From Ricordea florida (taxonomy: Eukaryota; Cnidaria; Anthozoa; Corallimorpharia; Ricordeidae): a DNA stretch of 64,000 nt. Position 1 is the stretch's first letter. The number at the start of each line of letters is the position of its first letter. Shown here in pieces: positions 46,101-57,242 of the stretch. The stretch covers positions 14,306,299 to 14,370,298 of the forward strand of contig OX453275.1 in the NCBI GenBank assembly GCA_949710005.1. Direction: 5' to 3'. The translations under genes and the position numbers were made by a program. The notes beneath the pieces were generated by a model, which was not told the origin of the DNA, ran no database searches, and was given only the letters and a program-made list of their open reading frames with translations.

Positions 46101-49100
46101 CTTGAAATGCTGACATGTTTGCATATTGTGACGAAACCGGTCCTCATTTTGAATCCTAAATCTGTCCGGCGAAATAATTTTCGTATTATTGAAACTACGT
46201 CAAACTCTCGTAACAGAAATTTTATTACATAACAACTGAAGACCTCGAATTTCGTTAGGAGTCGTACTTCAAATCTCCTGTCATTGTTTTAATGTAATGA
46301 AACACTTTACCTCGTACTGTTACATGTATTAGAACAGTAGAAAACCGCTATTGTCATTTTAACTGAAATAAAAACTCACGATTAAGTATAACTGTACAGC
46401 GAACTAGTGCAGCAGCAAACGGTTTCTTTGGAGGAAAGTAAAAACTAGTCCAAAATTCAGAGTAACAGTAGATTTTCTTCTGAATCACCGTTTCTCGGTG
46501 CCATTGGCCATTGAAAGAAAAAATCCTTTATCGCTTAGACCGCAATATAAGACCATGCAGCAAGATTGGTGGTCGAAAGCAAGTGAAGAAGTAAATTTTA
46601 CCACTGTACCCACATGCACATGATGAATATCAATCCATTCTATTCCATTGTTGATTTTAGAATATACAAAATGTTAGAATATACAAAATGAACAGAAATC
46701 GGCAGAATGCATTTCAACCCAGTTCCAGATAATTTTAAACTGAATCTACATCCAGCCAAACTCACCTCAACAATTGCATCCAACATATGTTGTCCTTCTT
46801 CCGGGTAAAGAAAGTAAACAAACTCTTGCAAAGAGAGTTTTCCGTCTTTGTCTGTGTCGGCGTAACCGAATCGGCTCTTTTCGTGACGGTACAATGTAGT
46901 GTTTCTGTAGTTGTCAGGCGCTAGAATAAAATATATATATACCTAAGACCTCTCCCTTAACAAGGATAAATCATATTCACTTTTGATTATCTGCATATAT
47001 AGTAAATGAACAAATCCTTAAGTAAATAAATGCGACCTTTGATGTTCCCACAAACTAAATATATACAGTGAAACATACCAAAGAGCACAAAAACTGAATG
47101 GGTTTTTTTAAGCGAGTTTTACCTCCGCAACATAAAAGCGAAAATGACGCTTCGATCGTTTGCCATTCAGGATTATAGTCTACTGACGAAGGCTAGCGCT
47201 CGAAAGGTCGGTCAGTTTCATTTTTATCATTAACATGTCCTGAAGACTCGCCCTGGGCAAAGGTTGATGGGCAGATACGTTTCTGTTTCCAACCGTATAG
47301 TGCGAAACTGAAAATATTGGCCCTGAAAGTCAAGGTTCTCTTAAGAAATGCACACCTGTGGCAATGGTGGGATATTAATTGAAGCAAACTCACCATCTCC
47401 ATACTGCGAGTGTTCATACTCCTCAAAGGTAATTAAATTGTCGTTATCCGTGTCTGTTTCCTCAAAGAAATGTCTTGATCTGCCTATGATGAGCTCTTTG
47501 TGATTGATTTCTGTCCATTTATGCAGTTCTTGTTCGCTTACAAAGCCATCTTTGTTCTCGTCCATTTTTTCTGCAAGAATACTAAACATGTATTCCAAGT
47601 GCTCAGTAAAATTAAAACTCTTTCGCCTATCCCTGAGCTAGTGTAAAATAAGACCAAAGAGGAACAGACATTTTCACCTAAATGAAGGTTCGCAACATTC
47701 AATACCTTAAGATTATTTTCTGGTATAAGCACGGGCTACCGTGTATTAAGAGAGACAGAATGTCGAGCGCAAGCAGGCGCGTAGCCACCATTTTTTTTTT
47801 CAGGCACGCTAAAGATGGATATTGATTGTACGAGCAATTCGTCGGGCGATGTATAATTGTCCGAGCAATATATTCCTACAAAATTTCAGGTACGCTATGG
47901 CGTATTGGCGTACAGGTAGCTACACGCCTGGCAAGCCAGCGCCACATTTTGCGGGAGGGCATCGGAGTTTGCCCGAAAGTCGTACTGCCGAAAGCGAGTA
48001 AAAAAGTAGGTGAGCAAAATTTTGGGCGGATCATGTGAATAGCCGAACTTTCTAGGCTTACTTGATGGAGGCCGGGCGATGTTGGTACACGCGTTTGTGG
48101 AAACTTCTCATTCCTTTGAACATACTCCGGCACACGAACATTGGAAAGTGTCCGCTGTTGACCAAAAGAATGGCCAATCGTTTTGTTCCATGTGACTGGT
48201 GAGCACTTTTTATTGCTTCGCATTTTGCAAGTTTAAAGTGTTTCAAACAAGTCTCCCTTTTTAAATTGCGTTGTGGTCAACGATGGCTCTGATGTGAAAA
48301 ATCTGCTTGCAACTACGAAACCGGTCATATTTGACAACCTGTCAACAGGTGAGGTTTTTGCGGACTTAATCAGCTTTACCACATGCATTAGGCACTAAAG
48401 ACAAATTGGGCAGGTATATTCTGTTGGCTGCTATATTTGTCATTGAAAAAGGTAAACAAATAGAGAGTAGACTCATTGATTTCATGATTTCCTTATGTAA
48501 CCTAGAATCGGCTCCCCGCAACCTAAAGATGTACAATAGCCGGACATCGACAAATTCGGGCACCATGCAGTCTACGTTTTGTCCAACAAACTGTGGTGAC
48601 CTTGCGCTTGGCGCACTGACTAGACCAAGAGACTGCAAACCATGGTGAATGTGTTTATTTGCTGAGAGTGTTCAACTAGTGCAACTGTTTTGTCGATTGG
48701 TTATTGCTTATTGATTATTGGTTACTGGTTATTGATTATAACCTGAGGTCCTTGGCAACTTTTTTAACGAGTATGTGAAGAGGCCTAGGCAATCTATCCT
48801 CATGAAAGGTCGGCTTAAATACAATCGGTCCGAGAGGGTCTCAATGGGGTTAACCATTAGCCGTAAAACAGGCCAAAAATTTAGCCGTTAGGCGTAAACA
48901 TTAGAAAATTTTAACCGTTAGCCGTAAAACAGCCAAAAATATTAACCGTTAGCCGTATAACAGTCAAAAATATTAACCGTTAGCCGTAAAGTCATCAACC
49001 CATTGAGACCTTCGTCCAAGCAAGCTGAAGCAAATATCAGGCTCCCAGGGTGCGGAGGATATGAGACCGTCCAATCTATAAAGCCAAGGCAGCCTAATTA

Positions 49101-51088
49101 CCTGCTCACGCTGAAACACAAAACTGGGCTTCTATTTTGCCACATCATTCGGACGTCTGAGGAGACACTGTTTCTTAAGAACACTCTGTACATAGAGAGT
49201 ACACTTGAACGGCAACACAGGAATATATATCTATCTGAACATCCGAAACAAAAGCATGTACAAAAATAGCAAGTGCTAGAGAATTCTAACGTCGCTGCGT
49301 CCAACCACAAAAACTGCCCTGGGCGGGTTCGTTTCTCGAAAGTCCTGATAACTCTAAGCGCCCGAAGCGATATTATTAACTCAGTCAGAGTCTATCGAAT
49401 GTTTATGTAGTTCTTGACGTACAAGCCAGCCCAATGTGCATGTTGACTTAGAATTGCCTGGATTGTAATTCGCGTTGTCAATATTGTTATCATGAAATTG
49501 GTTTCCGGGCGCGGTAAGTTACCGCGTGCATCATTTCGAGAACCGTGCTCGTGGAACCTAGCGCTTGCTAAATATTTCTCAATTGCTACTTGTCGGTTAG
49601 CTACACGTGTAAGTGGGTGATGAGTCGGCATCCAGGGACGGTGGAGCGTATTTTGAAGTGGGGGGGGGGGGGGCTGAAAACGAGCGCCGGAGGCGCGAGT
49701 TGGTAGGGGGGTCTGGTCTCAGAAAATTTTGAAATCTAGAGTCTCGGAAATCGTATTTACAACATTCTCCGCGACATACTTCTTGAAATAATTAGCCTGG
49801 ATAAAGCGTAAAATGATAGGTACTTTTAATGCTTACAGCAATATTTTGGAGGTTATTTCTCAGCCTTCCGGTCTCCAACGCTAACCTGCGGTTTTTGGAC
49901 ACAAGCTTCCCGTCTGTGGGAAGGAAGCACACGCTGAGAAAATGTTAAAAATACGTAAACGCGAAAAGTTTCCGACGAGGCTTGTATAAAGTTGTAGCTT
50001 AAACGAAATAAAATGTCATCCTCCTCACAAGTGGGGGGGCTACAGCCCCCCAAGCCCCCCCGGCTCCGCCGTCCCTGGCATCTCTGTCACTGGACAGTAT
50101 AACGAACAGCTTCCTACCTTGAATCAAGAGGCACAAAAGTAAAAATAGAACGTTGTAAATCCGAATGCGATGCATAGTTCTTGGATTAAAATTTTAGAAT
50201 CTACAACTTATTCAAATGCTTCTGAGAAAGTCTTTCTTCAATGCAAGTAAATGTCAAGTAGTTGTCAGTTTGCAAAATGTCTTCATCTATATGGAAAAGT
50301 GAAGTGGATAATATAAGTACATTAAAAGTTCTTTGTGTGACTCTTATATATATGGCCAAATACTATGTCATAGAAAATGGGTACCATCCCCCTGACAAAA
50401 TCCTGGATCCGCACCTGTTGGTTGTTGAGTTGGGACTGTGGATCACTGTGGATGAGTAATTTTTAAACGAAACCATCAACAAAAAAAGCTCTTCCTGCTC
50501 TTCAGACTCCGAGCCGAAAGAAAATTTCTTGCAAAAAGATAAACGCATTATTTCAACACCAGACAATTAGAATATACATACGGGTAAATAAGTATTCCTA
50601 AGACAAAGAGATTTCCTGTGACCAAATCCCTCAACCCGCATTTAAGCATAACGGCTAGCATTCAAGACCATTACTTTACCGTTAAGTTCCTTTCAGCGCG
50701 TGTTTTTACACCATAATTTGGCGTACCCTACTATCTGGATTTGGCGTTTTTTACACAATTTGAGCACCAGTCGTACCCGCCGTAATGGCCCAGTATAAAG
50801 AATAAGGCAGATATTTCCCGCAGGCTTTTATTACTTAACTTATTCTTCTAGAAAGATGAACATTTCTCTAATATTTACTCACCTTAGTTTGGCGGCTTTT
50901 TCTTTGTCGGGGAGAACTTCATAGGACCCTGCGTCTCGCTCGCCTAATAAAATGTCCCTTTCAAATTTCCTATGGTTGTCATCACTTAGCCGGTCCTCAA
51001 GGCTGTAAGATTGACGACTTGTTATAAACACGAATAAATACACCACCACAAAGAAAAAAAGAAGGGCAGCTTTTCTTCTGGTACACAT
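43187..51088 (-). CDS. reticulocalbin/calumenin-family (CREC) ER calcium-binding protein
   Basis: Seven exons: 51088-50883, 47581-47394, 46920-46766, 45898-45838, 45499-45402, 44790-44701, 43300-43187. All junctions are GT-AG and phases agree, giving 303 residues, close to calumenin (315). Residues 1-25 are a hydrophobic signal sequence. Six EF-hand loops follow: DENKDGFVSEQE (76-87), DTDNDNLITFEE (112-123), DTDKDGKLSLQE (153-164), DIDGDNRISIKD (190-201), DKNKDAFLDKEE (227-238), DTNKDGKLSYDE (263-274). Loop 2 and loop 4 have Asn and loop 5 Ala at the usual Gly, and loop 4 ends in Asp. The C-terminus KEEL is a KDEL/HDEL-like retrieval signal, so it should reside in the secretory pathway lumen, buffering calcium or assisting folding. 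Exon 2 was started at 47581 (TTTAG acceptor), not 9-bp-scale alternatives, because this restores the family phrase before loop 1. AATAAA lies 32 bases past the stop. Reticulocalbin and calumenin cannot be told apart by eye. Confidence 0.9.
43818..43870. repeat. short direct repeat, copy 2
   Basis: Second copy of the block at 42870, lying in the last intron of the CREC gene. Confidence 0.65.
47183..47209 (+). ncRNA. hammerhead-like motif, diverged, in the CREC intron
   Basis: CTGACGA, then AGGCTAGCGCTC, GAAA and GGTC. It resembles the cores at 62605 and 62198 but without the GAAAC-GTC spacing of those copies and without the rest of the repeat. Probably a worn remnant. Confidence 0.35.
47774..47930. 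mobile_element. MITE with 16-bp inverted ends and GCAAG target duplication
   Basis: Ends CAGGCGCGTAGCCACC and (complement) CAGGCGTGTAGCTACC differ at two places. GCAAG flanks both sides (47769-47773 and 47931-47935). Length 157 bp; no coding content. It lies in the first intron of the CREC gene. Confidence 0.8.
48837..49010. mobile_element. small inverted-repeat element made of a TTAACCGTTAGCCGTAAAA tandem array
   Basis: Ends GGTCTCAATGGGGTTAACC and (complement) GGTCTCAATGGGTTGATG. The interior is about four degenerate copies of a 30-35 bp unit around ACCGTTAGCCGTAAAACAG. No target duplication seen. Confidence 0.7.
49632..50078. mobile_element. MITE with CCAGGGACGG ends and CAT target duplication
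   Basis: Ends CCAGGGACGGTGGAGC and (complement) CCAGGGACGGCGGAGC; a G-run of about 15 near the left end mirrors C-rich runs near the right end. CAT flanks both sides (49629-49631 and 50079-50081). Length 447 bp. A 3-bp duplication fits PIF/Harbinger-like mobilisation but CAT is not its usual target. Confidence 0.7.
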
Positions 51089-51718
51089 TCCCTACGTAAC
51101 TTTATTCGCTGTTCCTTTCTTAACTGTAGAGATTAAAATTTGCCGATCACGATCGCAGTGCTACCCTGAAATCAGTCCTAATGAAATATTTCCTTGGTAA
51201 TCCGTCGTCCAATGGGGACCTTTTCAGTGTAAATCTTTAGTTTGCTACGCGATTGATATTGGCAAAATTGAACATCCGCTTCCACAAAAGATCAAAATTA
51301 AGAGTTTCCCACGATGGCAGGTAACACATTTGGCGATACCAAGACTGATGTGACCAACTGACTTTAGCGTTACTTAGTCACGCAATTATCTCTGATCTCT
51401 GTAACACTTCTCCTGCTTGATACGATACTTTTTCAGATATCGTCTTGGCTTTCAGTGCAATATAACGACTTGGACACGAAGACAGTGCGATAAGTCATTT
51501 TTGCCCAACCTCGTTCCCAGGGCTTTTCCCTAGAAAGAAAAATGGCGGACGGGAAAAGGACGCCATTTTTCTTTCTAGGGAAAAGCCCTGGGAACGAGGT
51601 TGATTTTTGCCTTTCCAGTTTCCAACAAGTTTCCTACGTCATAGATTCTGTCACGAAATGGACACATTATTCATTTGGTGTGAGACTGGGCACTAGTTTC
51701 TGTTCTTGGTCGCCAAGT
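51089..51718. promoter_or_regulatory. shared divergent promoter region of the CREC gene and UBR5
   Basis: The start codons of the minus-strand CREC gene (51088) and plus-strand UBR5 (51719) are 630 bp apart with no gene between, so both promoters must lie here. A TACGTCA (CRE-like) word lies at about 51636. No TATA box is obvious. A MITE occupies 51506-51602. Confidence 0.6.
51506..51602. mobile_element. 97-bp palindromic MITE in the UBR5 5' region, 9-bp target duplication
   Basis: Two complementary arms of 41 bp (51507-51547 and 51561-51601), identical by eye, around 13 bases. Outer ends are CAACCTCG and CGAGGTTG. ATTTTTGCC occurs directly outside on both sides (51497-51505 and 51603-51611). 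A 9-bp duplication fits Mutator-like elements, but the family is not established here. The arm contains an ATG at 51542 that opens the UBR5 frame upstream. Confidence 0.88.
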
Positions 51719-54700
51719 ATGGCGGATGGAAGTTCTAAAGATGATGCGTCGGCACTTTCGTCGCCCCAACTTATTTTCATTCGCCTTGGAAAGGAAAACT
51801 CTAAGGACAAGGTCGAGGATGAAATATTCAAGTTCGTTACTAAGGTGTGGGAGGAATGGAATGACAACGAAAACTTCACGGAAGAAGGTAAAAAGTGCAT
51901 CACGTTGTCGGAACTGGATTCCCGCACGATAAGACAAGTGGCCATTGGTCCAGAGTATGTTGGTTTGGTGTTAACAGATGGTCGTGTGTGCAGGTTCAGA
52001 TGCGTTACGAAAGCTCTTGGCTGTTCTTCGAAACCGGTTAATTCTCGCTCGAGTACAGATGAGCCACTGCTTCAACTCCAGGATGACGAAGTCCACGGCA
52101 CTCATCTTGAGGAGGAGAGTACAGACAGTAGTTCAAGTTGTGCCGTTAGAATGCCGGCACCGGAGGGATTCACCAACGTCTCACTTCATGGTAGCTCGCC
52201 CACCAGTGGTTCTACTCGAATGGTTCTTTCTGATGTTTTAGCTAGAACTCGAACAGATCAACTGCAAATAGGTACGTCTCCACCTTCTAACAGTACAACC
52301 AAGACTTCGAACTTAAGCGAATTCCAAAAGGAAGGACAGTTGGTAGAAAAGTCGTATGGCAGTCGCTCTTCCATTGCGAAAGACGCTGAATTAGTTTCTA
52401 AGGAAACTGAAATAGTCAGTGTAAACCCGAAATCTACTTCCCCGTCTGTTTTCGTATCGGAAACATCAGATTCAAACCAAAGTGCTGCAATCATTGACCT
52501 GAAATCAGTTGTACACGCCTCTTCCCCTTCCTCCACACGCGTGAGTGACTCGGAAGTGAATAATAAAAAAGCAGAAAATGCTATGCAAATTCTTGCCAGT
52601 CAGAGGGAAGATTGGTCGCCGGAAAATCGTTATGGTCAATTGTCAAATGGAAACAGTATTGGACGAAACTTCGGTGGATCAACTTCACGTGGCTCGAATA
52701 CCCGAAAGTCAGTTTCGTCTCCAACGCTGATTCAGCGAACAGTGTTTACCAGAAATTTGCCTGGAATATCATTCTTTGTTCCAACGGTCTCAAGTGCTTC
52801 ATTTCCCGGTTACTTGACCTGTCCCTCTATACCAGCTCGTCTTCAGCCTCATATAGTCAGAGCACAGCTTGCCCAAGCTGGGGCATTCCCCAGGGGACCA
52901 ACCACATCTGATTTTCAGAGAAGGAACGATCGAAATGTTATTCAGAGTAAAACTGTGAATTACAGTGATGAAAATTTTTGCTTTCCAGAGGTTGGTGGTT
53001 TGGAGTGGCTGAAGGTAGAAAATGTAAGTAGGATTATGATCTTGTACATGTATGTGCTTTTTACATGATTGTAATTCTGGTGATTCTTCAGTAACAGTAT
53101 ATGTATATATAATTACTTGCTGACTCACTCTTTCACTTGCTCATTCATTACCTAAGGGAAGCGATGATTCAAATAAATTGTAATATTTAAATAACAGTGG
53201 GTGGTGCAGAATAAAATCAGTTAGTGGAAACCAACTTAAATTCTATCACAAGTCTTGCAATCTGGTAGGCCAACATACTCTATCTATTTTGTGGTAGACT
53301 ATAGGAAGTAGCAAAAATACCTGCACTTGGAACAAAACAATGCTTTTTAAAAGTTGAAAAATCAGTGCATGCATATTGGTATAGTATAGACTGCAGTACT
53401 TTAGTTTGTTTTTCAATTAGACTGCTCTTTCTTGTTTGCCATGAGTAAGAGCAAGATGCTTTGTCTGTTGCTGATTATTGACTGGTAGAAAATTTAAACT
53501 TGTAGTCTGATTGTTAAATATTCAACAATAATTTGTATTTGCACTTTTTGGTTATGAACCAGTTTCATAATGTAATGAATACTTTATTTTTATTTTTTTT
53601 TACCAGGATGCAGAGGTTGCTTTCTCACATATTACAGCAATGCATTCAGAATTTGTTCTTGTGGAGAAGGGGACAGGCATTCTTTATCACTGGCCGTACA
53701 GGAATGGCATGACCAATGAAGTGCCAATACAAATCGCTTCTGCACATGAAAGCAGTAATGTGCCATTAGCCAAGCCTCACCCTTTGGGGGAATTGTTAGG
53801 GCTAGATAGTGAAGAAGTTCATCTCTTGACATCCTGTAATGTTCGATGTTCACTGGTGACATCAAGTGGGAAGCTTTGCACTTTTTATGACAAGCTGTTA
53901 AGAGGTGAGAAAAATGTTAATTAGGTGTTGGAATTCCCAAAATGATTTCTTTGTAACTTCTTGTTGCAGTAGTTAAGCCACTGGTAAGAAAATAGAGCTG
54001 AGAATAGAAAAATATGCTATTTTCAGTATAAGGTGTGTAACATCAATTTTTTTCCATGAAACTAAGGATAGTAATGATATGTAAGTCAGCATACAGAAGA
54101 CAATACATGTACATGCTGCCAGCCAGAAATTTAGCCACATATAATGGAAAATTACAATAATGTCAATTTTGTAACATGTATTTTTGGTCAGTAACTGAAA
54201 TAACAAGTTGGTACAATTTTGTGCACTGTAGATTTAGTTAATTTTGTCATTTCTGTTTGCCCTGTGTAAAATCTCACAAGTTTTATAAGGTTGACCCCTG
54301 CATTCAATTCTAGGGACTTTTCCTTTAGTGCAAAACCAGGTACACCTGTATTTATGGCTGTAGTCAAGTCTTCATTTTTTACTTCTTTATGGGTCTTACC
54401 TACATTTCTACTATGCACTCTTAAGCAATCTGTTGGAGACATTTGGTTGCTGTCTACTCTAATCAGAGTTAATGTAGAAATCCGAATCTTACAATTTCTG
54501 TTAAGAACATAAAAATAGAAAACAGAAAATGTAACATTCATTAAAAATTTTCTGCAACTTTTTAACACTTTATTTACTCCCTGAAGAATGTATATGTAAA
54601 GTAATTGCTTCTAAGGTTTGTTATTTGCAGTGCTGCTGATCACCATGCATGTGGCTCCTGCAAAACCGGTTGTAAGCTAAGGCCCTAAAATCCTAAAATC

Positions 54701-57204
54701 ATGATCAGCAGTTACCTGGAATTAAACTGAAGCAAGACTCACTTTTCTTCTTTAAGATGGATGCTTGAGGCCGTAAAACAGACTCTGGAGCTTTCACTCA
54801 AACCTGGATCAGCAGTAATCAGATTTGTGGGAACTCAGCACTAATGTTGTATGTTTTGTTTGTAAATCATGTAGAGGCCAAATGTGGTGAGTCTCCAGCC
54901 CTTATACGAGAAATGTCCCATTCTGCCACCATGTTCACTGAACTTAAGACGGAAAAAATTTTGTCCATCAGCTGCAGTGAATTTTTTACCAGCATTCTTA
55001 CACAGTCTGGCAAGGTCTATTGGTGGTATGTTTCTTTTTATATTGCATTATAAAATATTCCTCTTATTGCATCTTAAAGGGATTGAAGGGAACTATTGTA
55101 GCTCAAAGTTATTTTAAGGTTCTTATTCAGCCCAGCACTCTGTACAATGTATATGAGAATTCATGCATAATGTTATTAAGAATAATATCTACCTGGGAAC
55201 CCAAACCCTTATCCTGTACATTACCATCCTGTTGTGTTCTGAATGACTAAAAATGAGTTTCTTCTATAGAGAAGTGACTTGTTCTCTCATTGAAGGTTTA
55301 TGCAATCTCTCAAATAATTAGTACACAATACTTACAAGGATATAGAGAATCACATGGTACAAAATAGATTACATCATAGCGTAATTATAATTACTAATGG
55401 TAGATCAGTGCTCGACCTTAGCGGTAGTCCACTAGTCTTGGAATAGTGCAAAATGCTTCTGGACTAGCAGAAACTTAGAACCACTAGTCCCAGGACCAGT
55501 AACTACTTTGTAGTTTGTAATGTTTAAAAAATAATACAAGGTGAAAACAAAATGTGCGTCTTGTAAATGCTGTTTCGATGCGTTCCTCGCAATGTTCCGA
55601 CTACCACAGGACTACCACAGATTTACTCAGGACTAGTAAATTTTCAGTTCAACTAGTCCAAGGACCAGCGATTTAAAAAGTTAAGGTCAAGTACTAGTAG
55701 ATGTCAAACACTACATTCACCCACAGTTAACTGAAAACTGCGGTTTCTGCATTTACTCATCATAACCTAAACAAATTGATCAGTTTTTCTCGAACTAGTT
55801 AGGTACTGAGGTTGTTGAGTTGGTTGGTTGGGGTCAGTTGACACGCTTTGGCTAGTTGGTGCTTTCACACTTTCAATATTTACAAGCTCATGCAATTAGA
55901 TTGCGTTACTGCTAGTGACCTTTGATTTCAACTCTCAAAACTCCTTTCATGAAGTTGATCGGCGTGTTGCTTGCAAATTACATGTAAGTCACCAACCTGC
56001 ACTTTGTACGAAATGGGACCAGTTCTTTCTTTCCATGATGGTTCCTTCAACGCACTTACAGTACCGCCCAGAAGTATTGAAGCACCCACTTGCGTGTAGG
56101 TCGGAAGTGAATTTTTTATTTACGCGCAAGTCAAGCAGAAGAAAAGTGTGAGTGAATTTTAGGTGTGTGAAACGACGCGCACTTGACACGCAATTAACTT
56201 TTCCTTTGTTATTTTGAACCTTCCTTTGTAGGTTCACCCCTGAAATTCTTGGTAAAGACTTCTTCATCAATTGAAAATTCCCACCCTTTGGATGTGTGAC
56301 CAAACTTTACCTTCTTGTTTCCTTGTTTTACGGAAATCTTATGTGTGAGTTCTGGATGAAGCAAATCTTATCATGGTTTGCAGGCGTGTTCAAAAATAGC
56401 TTGGCTGGTGTTCTATCTGTAATGCTATTTGGGGTGGTGCGATTGCTAAAGTAGAAATCTAGCCAAACTCTGTGAAATCAAATTATTACCCACTGTCTTG
56501 AAATCTTAAAAGTCTGGATGAGTCTCTCCACGCAACCATTTGAATGAGGATGATACACTCTCAGCAAAATGTGCTTAATATTGTTCTGTTTTGTGAACTC
56601 GGCAAATTCTTTTGAAGTGAAATGTGGACCGTTGTTGCTGACTAGTTGTGAAGGTAGTCCGAACCTAGCAAAATAATAATAACTATTATGAGTCTCAGTT
56701 TATCTCAATGGCTAAAACAGAGTTTCTACTACAAAGAAGTGAGACGTGTTATCTCACTGAAGGTTTATTCAATCTCGGATATTACACAATACTTACAGGG
56801 ATATAGAAAATCACATGCTTAATCACATGGTACAAAATAGATTACATTATAGTGTAATTATAACTGCATGTACATATACTAAGTGTAGACATCAAACATT
56901 ACACAGTCCAACTGAGAGATTTAGTGTAACCCGTTTTGCACCAAGTGACTTTTGTTTCCATTTTGCAAGTCATAGAAGGGTTGTTTCCATGCAGATGACA
57001 CTTGCTAAAATGCAGACATGCAATACCCTATACATGCACATCCTTTTGTTTTAGCAGAAACAAAGGCAACTGATCAGTTTCTTTGTTTTATAAAGTTAAC
57101 AGATGGAGTCCCTCAAATCAATATTATTTGTACCAATTTTATTTACCAGGTCAATTTTGTTATTAAAGCAAGTGTACTATGAAATTTAACGTTTTTAGTA
57201 TTAA

Positions 57205-57242
<38 letters not shown>

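Larger units (their letters stand above)
55255..56915 (-). mobile_element. decayed gypsy-type LTR retrotransposon in UBR5 intron 3
   Basis: Direct repeats beginning GAGTTTCT at 55255 and 56720 share long stretches (ACACAATACTTACARGGATATAG, ACATGGTACAAAATAGATTACAT with small differences) and are read as diverged LTRs. Between them, on the minus strand, lies an integrase fragment. Nothing of gag or RT is recognised, so most of the element is deleted. It is antisense to UBR5. Boundaries are approximate. Confidence 0.6.

Noticed and set aside
47534-47732. Alternative CREC exon 2 acceptor at TTCTTGCAG just inside the chosen exon
   Set aside because: It keeps a reading frame but removes the conserved residues directly before EF-hand loop 1; the TTTAG acceptor at 47582 fits the family better.
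48850-49000. TTAGCCG-like tandem units as interstitial telomere
   Set aside because: The unit is about 30-35 bp and degenerate, not the TTAGGG hexamer.
51542-51718. 59-residue N-terminal extension of UBR5
   Set aside because: Its ATG comes from a recently inserted palindromic MITE; the sequence after it is low in family resemblance, and conserved UBR5 sequence begins after the Met at 51719.
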